Source: Verrucomicrobia subdivision 3 bacterium UBA7542 | GTDB lineage: Bacteria > Verrucomicrobiota > Verrucomicrobiia > Limisphaerales > UBA11358 | Assembly (NCBI GenBank): GCA_002479245.1 | Contig: DLMG01000186.1 | Location: forward strand, 1-58,372 | Direction: 5' to 3' | Length of the DNA stretch: 58,372 nucleotides | In this document: one piece after another, positions 51,570-58,372 of the stretch | Numbering within the stretch: position 1 is the first letter of the stretch | Layout of the letters: each line of letters starts with the position of its first letter | Translations under genes and position numbers: made by a program | The notes under the pieces: generated by a model | Told to the model about the DNA's origin: nothing | Seen by the model: the letters and a program-made list of their open reading frames with translations, nothing else | Databases searched by the model: none

Positions 51570-52133
51570 ATGAAAAACGCCGTTATAAACGTGGATTTGA
51601 TTCGGCAAGTCGTGGACAGTTTTCCAAACGGAGGAAATTGGAAAGTATTTGAATGTCGCAAGGTGATTCGGGAACCGAACACCCTGTTGGCGACTTGGAA
51701 GGATTTGAAACCATTGGAGCATACCGCTGGCGTTTACGCCATTTTGTTACCAATGATGCTGTTTGATCGTGAACTGACACTTCCGTTGCATGCCCCGAAG
51801 GGCAAGCCGAAGATTAAATTTTCATTCAAGCTGAAGCCTTTACCCGGCGACAGGTACGGAGTTGTGTATGTGGGACGTTCGACCAAATTCGGGCAACGTT
51901 GGCATGCACACCTCTCTCTCGGTGAACGCATTGCCAGTGCACAGGTAAAGTATGGGCTGATGGACTGCAAATTGATTGCAGGTCAACGGCGTGCGTTAGC
52001 TTATCTGCGGGAAAATGGTCGCGTTGTTTACCATGTATTGAACGGACCGGAAAACTGTGCCAATCGAGACATCGTCGAGTTGACACTGTGCGCGCGATTC
52101 AAACCGCCGTTCAACATCAAGTCGGAGCGATAA
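51570..52133 (+). CDS. GIY-YIG nuclease-domain protein
   Basis: 187 residues from ATG 51570 (a TTG at 51561 is possible). The GIY-YIG elements are split by an insertion: GVYAILLP (the GIY part) and YGVVYVGRSTKFGQRWHAHL (YVG plus the Arg/His helix), then NRDIVELTLCARFKPPFNIK with the expected Glu. It lies 21 bp downstream of the PLD-helicase gene on the same strand, so both are likely one operon. A second nuclease next to a PLD-helicase suggests a two-component nucleic-acid-targeting system. No homing-endonuclease features (DNA-binding repeats, intron) are seen. Confidence 0.65.
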   Translation: MKNAVINVDLIRQVVDSFPNGGNWKVFECRKVIREPNTLLATWKDLKPLEHTAGVYAILLPMMLFDRELTLPLHAPKGKPKIKFSFKLKPLPGDRYGVVYVGRSTKFGQRWHAHLSLGERIASAQVKYGLMDCKLIAGQRRALAYLRENGRVVYHVLNGPENCANRDIVELTLCARFKPPFNIKSER

Positions 52134-52650
52134 TCAGAAAGGGGTCGGTCCCCACTTTTGACACTTTTCTCCCCTATCTGGTTGTGAATGGGTCAGTCCC
52201 GCATTTTGAACCATCTTCCGCGTAAAGCTGCGCCACGCGGCAGGCTGCGCAAAAAGGCGTCACAGCCCATCGCGGAAATCCTGTTTATGGAGCAGCTTGG
52301 CGAGATTGGCCCATATGATGGTTGAGAGTTGAGGGTTGACCCGCCTTCGTTCACTACAGCGAGGCAAGGAGTTGAGGGTTTAAAAGGTGGAAGTCAAACC
52401 TCGACCGGCGCGCACGGCTTGTCCCGCCATAGCCAGGCGACGGCGGAAGTGACGCGCCCTACCCGTGCTTTGCCGTCCAGCGCGTCGAATTGAACTCCTT
52501 TGCGCGAATGTCCAATCGCCCCGACCACTTCACCAACCAAATCGGTGGACGCGTGCGACAATCCGCATCCATCCCCGCAATTCGTGTCAAACCTTGGTTC
52601 GAGGTCTGATTTTTCTTCATTTCCAGGCGGAAACTTTTAATCCTTTGACC
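52134..52650. other. Repeat-rich intergenic stretch
   Basis: No credible gene. It holds ggtcggtccccacttttgac (52144 on) and gggtcagtcccgcattttga (52189 on), both recurring near 55828-55950 and 56989-57020. There are also gttgagagttgagggttga units (also near 54170, 55960 and 57022), and the dispersed repeat at 52406-52467. Confidence 0.7.
52406..52467. repeat. Dispersed 62-bp repeat, copy 2 (inverted)
   Basis: Inverted copy of 12601-12662 (59 of 62 identical), containing cggcttgtcccgccatagcc and gtgacgcgccctaccc. Confidence 0.85.
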
Positions 52651-53070
52651 ATGGATTCAAAAATTATCCTTGAAGCGGCGCGCGGGACGCTGGACGGCAC
52701 GCTGTCGTTCCCCGAGGTCGTCGGCAAACTGCTCGCGGCGGGGGTGGAGTATTATCACGTGGATTACGTCGGGCTGCGCAAGCGGTTTTATAGCGCGGAG
52801 GGCGAGATGGTGGCGACTTCCATCAATTATGAAGGCCTGCCGCCGGTCGCGCCGGAGTTCGATGCCGCCGCGTTGCGCGCCAACATTCTGGACAGCCAGC
52901 GCCACAACCAGCCATATCGCGAGTTCACCCGGCGCGCGATGGCGGCGGGGGTGCAGGGGTATATCACCTTTCTGCGCGGCAAGCGCGTCACTTACTGGGG
53001 CCGCACTGGCGACCAGCACACGAAATGGTTCCCCGGCACCGGCCCGATCCGTGCCGCACCGGCCACCTAG
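52651..53070 (+). CDS. DUF1398 family protein
   Basis: 139 residues, ATG 52651, a full-length match in layout to the DUF1398 family: TLSFPEVVGKLLAAGVEYYH, VDYVGLRKRFYSAEGE, FTRRAMAAGVQGYITFLRGK and KRVTYWGRTGDQHTKWFPG. The family has no settled biochemical role; members are small cytosolic proteins of about 130 residues. The region to 53121 has no other gene. Not obviously linked to its neighbours, the defence pair upstream and a convergent lipase gene downstream. Confidence 0.8.
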   Translation: MDSKIILEAARGTLDGTLSFPEVVGKLLAAGVEYYHVDYVGLRKRFYSAEGEMVATSINYEGLPPVAPEFDAAALRANILDSQRHNQPYREFTRRAMAAGVQGYITFLRGKRVTYWGRTGDQHTKWFPGTGPIRAAPAT

Positions 53071-53121
53071 GCCGGCCAGTCCTTGTGGACGGCTACCAAA
53101 TGCCATCGTTCAGCGTCTTTA

Positions 53122-54009
53122 TCAAGCCGCTGCTGGAGCCTGAGGATTGGGGCCTTCAATGCAGGCAGCACACTCTTTATCCACCGTCGGCACATTCGTC
53201 CAGTCGGCGATGGTGTAATCAATCATGGCGGCATAACAAATGGCATGGTGATTGCCGCCCAAGGTATGTTGGATGACCGCCTGCGCATCGGCTGCTTCAA
53301 AGGCTGTTGCCTTGGGCAAGGCCGAATAATCAAAGAAAAGCGGGACTTTGGGCACGATGTCGAGGGCGTAATTGTAAACCTTGTAGTTCCCCACTTTCGT
53401 ATCAACGTATCCGGCAAATATGGCATCGCCCGCCCGGGGCGAGGCGAACATGCAGGCCGACAATGGATTTTGCAGTTTTCCGGAAATGGCCAGATCCAGC
53501 GCGAGATAGGTTGCCAGCGCGCTGCCCAGGCTGTGACCCAACACGGTCAGTTGATTTGCGCCCACGGCGGCAGCGATGCCGTCAATGACTGGCATCAAGG
53601 TCGTGCTGCCCACGGGTGTGTAATTCATGGTGGCATATATGGAGAAGAAGCCGTTTTCAACCTTTCCAGCCATTCGTGCCGGCGCGGGTTGCGGCACAAA
53701 CTCGATGTCTTCAATCCATTCGCTGGGATTGGCAGTCCCGCGAATTACGGCCGCATATTTCGTTTGGTCGGCATTGGAACCGGCAAGGAAGCCGTAGTAA
53801 AACCGGGTTCCCAGGCCAAGGGCTTGCGCATCCGCCAGCGCATCCACGGCGGTGATAAAACCGATGACGGTCCAGTCGGCCGAGACGCGAGGGTCAATGG
53901 GCGGGGCCTGATTGGCTTTATTGTGATCTGCCAGGTCGTCATACATGTCCTCCGCGCACATGACGAGAAGCGCGTACGTGGCGGCTTGGGGGTCGTTTAA
54001 TCGTGCCAT
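53122..54009 (-). CDS. Class 3 (fungal-type) lipase family protein
   Basis: 295 residues of alpha/beta-hydrolase fold. IRGTANPSEWIED (oxyanion loop, about 89-101), nucleophile elbow TVLGHSLGSALATYLALDLA with Ser160, then ASPRAGDAIFAGYVDTKVGN and the Asp in YNYALDIVPKVPLF, and His in LGGNHHAICYAAM complete the Lipase_3 triad. No signal peptide, so it is either cytosolic or exported by another route. Family members hydrolyse acylglycerols or other esters. It is transcribed against DUF1398 and divergently from the SagB gene. Confidence 0.8.
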   Translation of the reverse strand: MARLNDPQAATYALLVMCAEDMYDDLADHNKANQAPPIDPRVSADWTVIGFITAVDALADAQALGLGTRFYYGFLAGSNADQTKYAAVIRGTANPSEWIEDIEFVPQPAPARMAGKVENGFFSIYATMNYTPVGSTTLMPVIDGIAAAVGANQLTVLGHSLGSALATYLALDLAISGKLQNPLSACMFASPRAGDAIFAGYVDTKVGNYKVYNYALDIVPKVPLFFDYSALPKATAFEAADAQAVIQHTLGGNHHAICYAAMIDYTIADWTNVPTVDKECAACIEGPNPQAPAAA

Positions 54010-54188
54010 AACAGTTTTGGGTTGTTGATTTTATTTGCTGATCGGCTGAGTACGCCCGTTTCCGAATCGAGTCGAGAATATTTTATTTACGCGGCATGTA
54101 TTGCTGGTGTTTGGGTAAATTGACTTGTTCGTTTCCCGTTCTCCCGGCCTTGCGCAATGACCATATCCGGTTGAGAGTTGAGAGTTGA

Positions 54189-55817
54189 ATGTCGATGGTT
54201 AAAGAAAGAAACCCGGCGGACCCGGAGGCGGTGGATGCTATCATCGCCTATCACGACCGGACGAAGCATCATCCCGAGCGTTATGCCCGTGGACCGGGCG
54301 GTCTCGACTGGGCGACCCAGCCGGATCCGTTCCGCCGTTTCAATGGTTCACCCGTGCTCAAACTGCCGCTGGCCGAGCGCGATGACACGCCGGCAGCGGC
54401 CATCCTGTTCGGCATCGGTGCAGCGCCGCCGCGGCCGTTCACGCTCGATGCGTTGGGGTTGTTCTTCGAATTGTCCATGGGCCTTTCCGCACGGAAGGAG
54501 ATTCCCGGCATGAGCTGGTATCTGCGGATGAATCCTTCCAGCGGCAATCTGCATCCGACCGAAGCTTATGCCGTCCTGCCTGCGCAGGAATGGTTGCCGG
54601 GCGGCGCGGGGGTTTATCACTACGCACCGCTGGCTCATGCCTTGGAACAACGGGCGCGCCGATCGCCGGGCGCCAAACCGGACGCGGCCGGATTTTGTGT
54701 GGGGCTGACGTCCATCACCTGGCGCGAGGCATGGAAATATGGTGAACGGGCCTTTCGCTATTGCCAGCACGACGTGGGGCACGCCCTCGCCGCCCTTCGT
54801 TATGCGGCCGCCGCGCTGGGCTGGCGCGTGGAACTGTTGCTGGAGTGGGATGACGCGCAACTCGCCCGGCTGCTCGGCCTTGACCGCCCGGAAGATTTTG
54901 CCGATGCCGAACGCGAAACTCCGGAACTGCTAGTGATGGTGAACGCAACGGCGGAGCCGGCTCCGTCACCCGTTGCCGATGAACCGGTCGAATGGTTCGG
55001 ACGCGCCAACCGGTTGAGCCATTCCCACGTCGGGTGGCCGATGATTGATGAAGCCATTGCGGTCTCGGAGCGAAAAGCCCCGAGGGCAGACCAACGTGTT
55101 GGTTCAATTATTTGGCCATCGCCCGCGCCGCCCATCTGTGCCCACTCATCCGGTCAACTCATCCGTCAACGCCGCAGCGCGGTGGATTTCGACGGCGTCA
55201 CCAGCATCACACGCGAAAAGTTTCTGGCCATTCTGGATGCCACGCTGCCGCGGACATCCGCACCACCGTTCGACGAGTGGCCATTCCCGCCGCGGTTGCA
55301 TCTGGTTTTGTTCGTGCATCGGGTCACGGGACTGGAGCCGGGCATGTACCTCTGGCTGCGCGCGTCGGCGGACGAGGAAGCCTTGCGGCAGGCCTTTCGC
55401 AGCATTCCCAATTGGGAAACCCCGGCGGACCTGGCGCCCACGGTGCCGCTCCGGCGGTTGGCACGGGGAGACCTGCGCGATTTCGCGCGGACCTTGTCCT
55501 GCCAGCAGGACATTGCCGCCGACGGCGCGTTCAGCCTCGGCATGCTGGCGCGGTTCGAACCGGTTTTGCGGGAACGCGGCGCGGCGGCCTGGCGCGAGTT
55601 GTTCTGGGAGTCGGGAATGATCGGCCAGGCGCTGTATCTGGCCGCCGAGGCCGCCGGGATGCGCGGCACGGGCATTGGTTGTTACTTCGATGATGTGTTG
55701 CATCGCGCACTCGGTTTGACGGGGCACGATTGGCAGAGTCTTTATCACTTCACCATCGGCGCTCCCGTCGAGGATCTGCGGCTGCGCACTGCACCGCCGT
55801 ACGCGCATCTGAAATGA
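54189..55817 (+). CDS. SagB/ThcOx-type dehydrogenase (nitroreductase fold), two-domain
   Basis: 542 residues: two nitroreductase-like halves. The first has LRMNPSSGNLHPTEAYAVLP, the SagB signature for FMN binding, near residue 115-135. The second starts at RQRRSAVDFDGVTSITREKF (about 328) and ends with GMRGTGIGCYFDDVLHRALG and SLYHFTIGAPVEDLRL. SagB enzymes oxidise azolines to azoles in peptide natural products. No YcaO cyclodehydratase or precursor is in the window. The two-domain form is often a stand-alone gene, so the substrate is open. ATG 54195 is an alternative start. Confidence 0.8.
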   Translation: MSMVKERNPADPEAVDAIIAYHDRTKHHPERYARGPGGLDWATQPDPFRRFNGSPVLKLPLAERDDTPAAAILFGIGAAPPRPFTLDALGLFFELSMGLSARKEIPGMSWYLRMNPSSGNLHPTEAYAVLPAQEWLPGGAGVYHYAPLAHALEQRARRSPGAKPDAAGFCVGLTSITWREAWKYGERAFRYCQHDVGHALAALRYAAAALGWRVELLLEWDDAQLARLLGLDRPEDFADAERETPELLVMVNATAEPAPSPVADEPVEWFGRANRLSHSHVGWPMIDEAIAVSERKAPRADQRVGSIIWPSPAPPICAHSSGQLIRQRRSAVDFDGVTSITREKFLAILDATLPRTSAPPFDEWPFPPRLHLVLFVHRVTGLEPGMYLWLRASADEEALRQAFRSIPNWETPADLAPTVPLRRLARGDLRDFARTLSCQQDIAADGAFSLGMLARFEPVLRERGAAAWRELFWESGMIGQALYLAAEAAGMRGTGIGCYFDDVLHRALGLTGHDWQSLYHFTIGAPVEDLRLRTAPPYAHLK

Positions 55818-55917
55818 AGTGAAGGGATCAGTCCCGCGTTTTGAATAATCTTCGCTCTTGCCGGGCTGCGGCGGGGCAGGCAGTTTTGGTTCGTCGGGCC
55901 GCAATAATTTATGATTC

Positions 55918-56050
55918 AAAACGGGTCGGTCCTCACTTTTGACACTTTTTACCCGCGCAACTCTCAACCTTCACCCCTCAACCATCAAGAAGCCCCCCAC
56001 CATTGCCGCTCGAAAAAGTCCCGGTCAATCCGCACCGGCTCGATGCAACG
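55918..56050. repeat. 133-bp direct repeat, copy 1 (with SRAP gene 3' end)
   Basis: It aligns to 56983-57115 over the same length, with roughly ten differences. It contains ggtcctcacttttgacactt and ctcaaccttcacccctcaac. At 55985-56049 on the minus strand lies the end of an SRAP gene: IEPVRIDRDFFERQWWGAS and stop. The copy then breaks directly into IS66 transposase sequence. Confidence 0.9.
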
Positions 56051-56223
56051 CCGTGATCTACACTCTGCTGGGCAGTTGCCGACGGCATGGCGTCAACCCG
56101 TTTGATTACCTGAAAGATTTGTTCACCCGTTTGCCGGCGGCCAAGATCACCCAAATCCAGGAGTTCACACCAGCGGCATGGGCCAGGGCCAGAGCAGGGA
56201 AAGTGGTCGTTCAGGCAGCCTGA
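56047..56223 (+). pseudogene. IS66-family transposase C-terminal remnant
   Basis: 58 codons reading AVIYTLLGSCRRHGVNPFDY, LKDLFTRLPAAKITQIQEFT and PAAWARARAG, then a stop. This is the C-terminal segment of IS66 TnpC, which usually has 'IYSLLGSCRLHGVNP..YL.DVL.RLP'. There is no start or catalytic core. The junction with the 133-bp repeat at about 56047 marks a recombination point. Confidence 0.8.
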
Positions 56224-56312
56224 GATTTTTTTCAAGGCGAATCAAACCTCGGTTCTACCACCACAGCTTGGTTATTGGCACCGTGTCGTCGCTCGGATAC
56301 ATTTTTGACTGC

Positions 56313-57053
56313 ATGAAAGCACTAAAACATTCGCTGTTCGTTCTCGCACTTTTAACTTTCAGCCTCTGCGCAATCAGGGTGCGGGCCGAATTCGTAAAGC
56401 AGGTTGTCGTCTGGGATGGTGAACAAGCAAACAAGGGTGCTGGTTGGGCCAACCCAAAAACCAGCACGATCGGACCACAGACCGTTGAAGCTCACAGCGG
56501 CCATACGGCGCTCGAGTTTAAGTTCAAAGGAGGCAGTGACAAAGATTGGCTCGGAGCGGGTTGGAATTGGTGCGCCTTCCAAACCGGGGCTTATGGCACT
56601 GACATCACTCCTTTCAAATACTTTACCTTTTGGATGAAAACGAAGGGCAAAGTCGCCAAACCCCAAATCAACCTGTTGTGCAATGGCAAAGCGTTCGACA
56701 TGCCGGAACACCATACTGAAAAAGTGTCAGTTCTCCATTACTGCCCCCAATTACTCGATGGCGAGTGGCACAAAGTAAGCATTCCATTGGCGGACTTTAC
56801 ACAGCCAAAGGGTTTTGACCCCTTGCACGTTGGTGAGCTCCAAATGTTTAATGCGGGAGAAGGAGACGGCAGCTTCTTTATTGATGACATTGGTTTCGAA
56901 GACTCCGCAGGTGACAAGCGCCCGTCAGCCGCAGCGCCCACATCGGCGCCAGCGGGACCGGTGCTTGCTCTCAACCGACCCGAAAACGGGTCAGTCCTCA
57001 CTTTTGACACTTTTTACCCCAGCAACTCTCAACCTTCACCCCTCAACCACTAA
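56313..57053 (+). CDS. Secreted beta-sandwich (carbohydrate-binding-like) protein with repeat-derived tail
   Basis: 246 residues from ATG 56313. Signal peptide LFVLALLTFSLCAIRVRAEF. The mature part looks like a galactose-binding-like or CBM sandwich: VEAHSGHTALEFKFKGGSDK, FKYFTFWMKTKGKVAKPQIN, DGEWHKVSIPLADFTQPKGF and GDGSFFIDDIGFEDSAGDK. A Pro/Ala linker follows. From about residue 224 the frame runs into the 133-bp repeat, giving SVLTFDTFYPSNSQPSPLNH. The original C-terminus seems to have been lost and replaced by repeat-encoded residues. It overlaps the SRAP gene by 4 bp at the convergent stops. A role in sugar binding is inference. Confidence 0.65.
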   Translation: MKALKHSLFVLALLTFSLCAIRVRAEFVKQVVVWDGEQANKGAGWANPKTSTIGPQTVEAHSGHTALEFKFKGGSDKDWLGAGWNWCAFQTGAYGTDITPFKYFTFWMKTKGKVAKPQINLLCNGKAFDMPEHHTEKVSVLHYCPQLLDGEWHKVSIPLADFTQPKGFDPLHVGELQMFNAGEGDGSFFIDDIGFEDSAGDKRPSAAAPTSAPAGPVLALNRPENGSVLTFDTFYPSNSQPSPLNH

Positions 57054-57115
57054 GAATCCCCCCACCATTGCCGCTCGAAAAAATCCCGGTCAATCCGCAC
57101 CGGCTCGATGCAGCG
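56983..57115. repeat. 133-bp direct repeat, copy 2 (over the intact SRAP 3' end)
   Basis: The partner of 55918-56050. Its right half is the last 21 codons of the intact SRAP gene. Its left half encodes the tail of the beta-sandwich protein. Confidence 0.9.
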
Positions 57116-57805
57116 CGCATCATCGGTTTTGGGGCTGTTCACCAGGTCGCTGACGGGATAAATCTTCAACGGCTCACCCAATGGATGCCCCAGCACCATC
57201 TTGTGCGATTCACTCCGCTCGTCGCCCTCCTTCAGCCACCAGCCAAAATGATTCGGCGCCATGATGACCGGCATCCGGTCATGCAGCGGCGCAATGGCCG
57301 CGTTCGCCGCTCGCGTAATGATGGTGAACGATTCAATCGTCTCGCTCGCTGGCGCTTCGTCCAAGTCGGTGTCAAACTTGCCGGCGGCCGGCGGCCGTAT
57401 CCATCGGTCCCACAAACCGGCAAAGCAAAACGGCTCGCCACTTTTCAGCATCACCCGGAACGGCTGCCGCTTCCCGTGCATTTCCTTCCACTCGTAAAAA
57501 CTGTCTGCTAGAATCAGGCACCGCCGTTGCTTGAACGCCTCACGAAAGGCGGTCCGGCTTTCAATCGTCTCCGACCGCGCATTGATGTGCGCGTTGCCGA
57601 CGCTTTCATCCTTCGCCCAGGACGGAATCAGCCCCCAGCGCATCAGCTTCACCGCCGGCCCGCCGTAGTCATGGAAAATCACCGGCGCCATTTGCGTCGG
57701 CGCGATATTGTAACGCGGCGCGAAGAACGGCACCCGTGCCATGACGACGCCGACCATTCTGATCAGCTCGCCAAAATCCTTCGCCGCCGTATATCGCCCG
57801 CACAT
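57050..57805 (-). CDS. yedK: SOS response-associated peptidase (SRAP; YedK/HMCES)
   Basis: 251 residues. The protein covalently shields abasic sites in single-stranded DNA through its N-terminal cysteine. Key features: MCGRY with Cys2, the basic/Trp region MRWGLIPSWAKDE, ARSETIESRTAFREAF, ILADSFYEWKE (Glu of the active site) and APLHDRMPVIMAP with the conserved His. Length is normal. The 3' end is duplicated at 55985-56049. Convergent with the secreted beta-sandwich gene. Confidence 0.95.
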   Translation of the reverse strand: MCGRYTAAKDFGELIRMVGVVMARVPFFAPRYNIAPTQMAPVIFHDYGGPAVKLMRWGLIPSWAKDESVGNAHINARSETIESRTAFREAFKQRRCLILADSFYEWKEMHGKRQPFRVMLKSGEPFCFAGLWDRWIRPPAAGKFDTDLDEAPASETIESFTIITRAANAAIAPLHDRMPVIMAPNHFGWWLKEGDERSESHKMVLGHPLGEPLKIYPVSDLVNSPKTDDARCIEPVRIDRDFFERQWWGDS

Positions 57806-57979
57806 GCCCCCACATTATCACACGCCCCGGACAATGCCTGTCCAACCGAAAATTTTTCCTGCGGATTTTCGTATTGTCCCGGCATCCGGCGGATTCAGTT
57901 CCGGTCATCGGATACGCTTGTCACTGCCTAGTCGAACGCTCGGCGGCGGTGGGTTCGGCAGCCAATTCGGGGATCGTGA

Positions 57980-57998
57980 GCGCGCGCGGAGCGCGCGC
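57980..57998. repeat. GC hairpin in the SRAP-downstream gene leader
   Basis: GCGCGCGC, GGA loop, GCGCGCGC at 57980-57998, in the 246-bp gap 57806-58051. Nothing else is recognised there. Confidence 0.5.
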
Positions 57999-58051
57999 CA
58001 CGCCCCCGATGGCTTGAAGATGAATTATGTCCAGATGAAAACGAGTGAACT

Positions 58052-58372
58052 ATGACTGACGACCTGACGCAAGCGGCATTGGCGACTTGGGCGGCGAAAG
58101 ATTTGCCGGCACGCCTCCTGGCAGTTCAGGTGGCGAAGCTCCTGAACTGCACGACGGAAGATGTCGCCCTTCTTGTCAGCGCGGGAAAGCTTCGGGCGCT
58201 CGGCAAGCCGAATCCCAACGCGGTGAAATTCTTTAGCTCCATCGAATTGATCGGGCTGCTCGCCGACCGTGATTGGCTGGACGACGCGACCAAAACCATC
58301 AGCCAACACTGGCGGCGAAAGAATGCCCGCCGCAATGGTTTGATCGTCGAAAATCAAGCGGATGTGGCCATC
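58052..58372 (+). CDS. Hypothetical protein, N-terminal part, possible helix-turn-helix
   Basis: An open frame of 107 codons from ATG 58052 to the window edge with no stop. The sequence is ALATWAAKDLPARLLAVQVA, LLNCTTEDVALLVSAGKLRA, then SSIELIGLLADRDWLDDATK and HWRRKNARRNG. The part AKLLNCTTEDVALLVSAGKL looks like an excisionase/MerR-type helix-turn-helix that reads DNA, followed by a KPNPNAVKFFSS wing. The family is not named and the C-terminus is missing. Confidence 0.6.
   Translation, partial: MTDDLTQAALATWAAKDLPARLLAVQVAKLLNCTTEDVALLVSAGKLRALGKPNPNAVKFFSSIELIGLLADRDWLDDATKTISQHWRRKNARRNGLIVENQADVAI

Noticed and set aside
47279..52650. Integration of the defence pair into tRNA-Tyr with a duplicated tRNA 3' end
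   Set aside because: No second copy of the tRNA end and no integrase gene could be found within the window.

Overview
The window reads as a piece of a Verrucomicrobiota genome, most like the soil and freshwater Limisphaerales/Pedosphaera group. This is inferred from style, since no rRNA is present: Tat-exported glycosidases, two GH172 (DUF2961) enzymes, a LamG/Ig giant protein, an H-X9-DG pseudopilin, GYF_2 proteins, a XylR-type AraC regulator, and abundant short palindromic repeats of the 'cacaggcctccggcctgtg' kind.

Layout. 1-10.9 kb: a broken sensor start; a DinG-type helicase gene carrying an in-frame REP-associated transposase (RAYT) with its palindromes; a PIN toxin-antitoxin pair followed by a second copy of the helicase 3' end; an M20 peptidase with palindromes inside its reading frame; a lipid/polysaccharide flippase, a GT2 glycosyltransferase and dprA. 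11-16.3 kb: GYF_2/TM2 membrane proteins, a pterin dehydratase, a large membrane protein, a metallo-beta-lactamase-fold hydrolase and a gamma-carbonic anhydrase. 16.3-19.8 kb: a three-gene ABC-2 exporter operon ending in a second gamma-carbonic-anhydrase 3' end.

19.9-45.5 kb is a carbohydrate locus of two minus-strand operons around a plus-strand XylR-like regulator. Operon 1 (33.9 to 19.9 kb) holds GH172, a DUF6786-like protein, an FHS sugar:H+ symporter, a ribulokinase, an L-fucose/D-arabinose-type isomerase, a TIM-barrel/SUMF1 fusion and GH116. Operon 2 (45.5 to 35.6 kb) holds LamG/Ig, an (alpha/alpha)6-barrel/malectin-like protein, a pseudopilin, a second GH172 and another (alpha/alpha)6 protein. 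A matching 44-bp element, with two 13-bp half-sites 21 bp apart, lies upstream of the first gene of each operon. The gene set fits use of a D-arabinofuranose-containing glycan: GH172 release, uptake, isomerisation of D-arabinose to D-ribulose, then phosphorylation. This is inference from gene content.

45.8-58.4 kb: ffh, tRNA-Tyr, a probable defence pair (PLD-SNF2 helicase plus GIY-YIG protein), DUF1398, a class 3 lipase, a SagB-type dehydrogenase, an IS66 remnant, a secreted beta-sandwich protein, an SRAP (YedK/HMCES) gene and the start of a further gene.

The most unusual theme is genome remodelling. A RAYT and palindromic repeats sit inside reading frames without breaking them. Three accessory modules (PIN TA, ABC exporter, beta-sandwich/IS66) are each bounded by a diverged duplicate of the 3' end of the neighbouring chromosomal gene.
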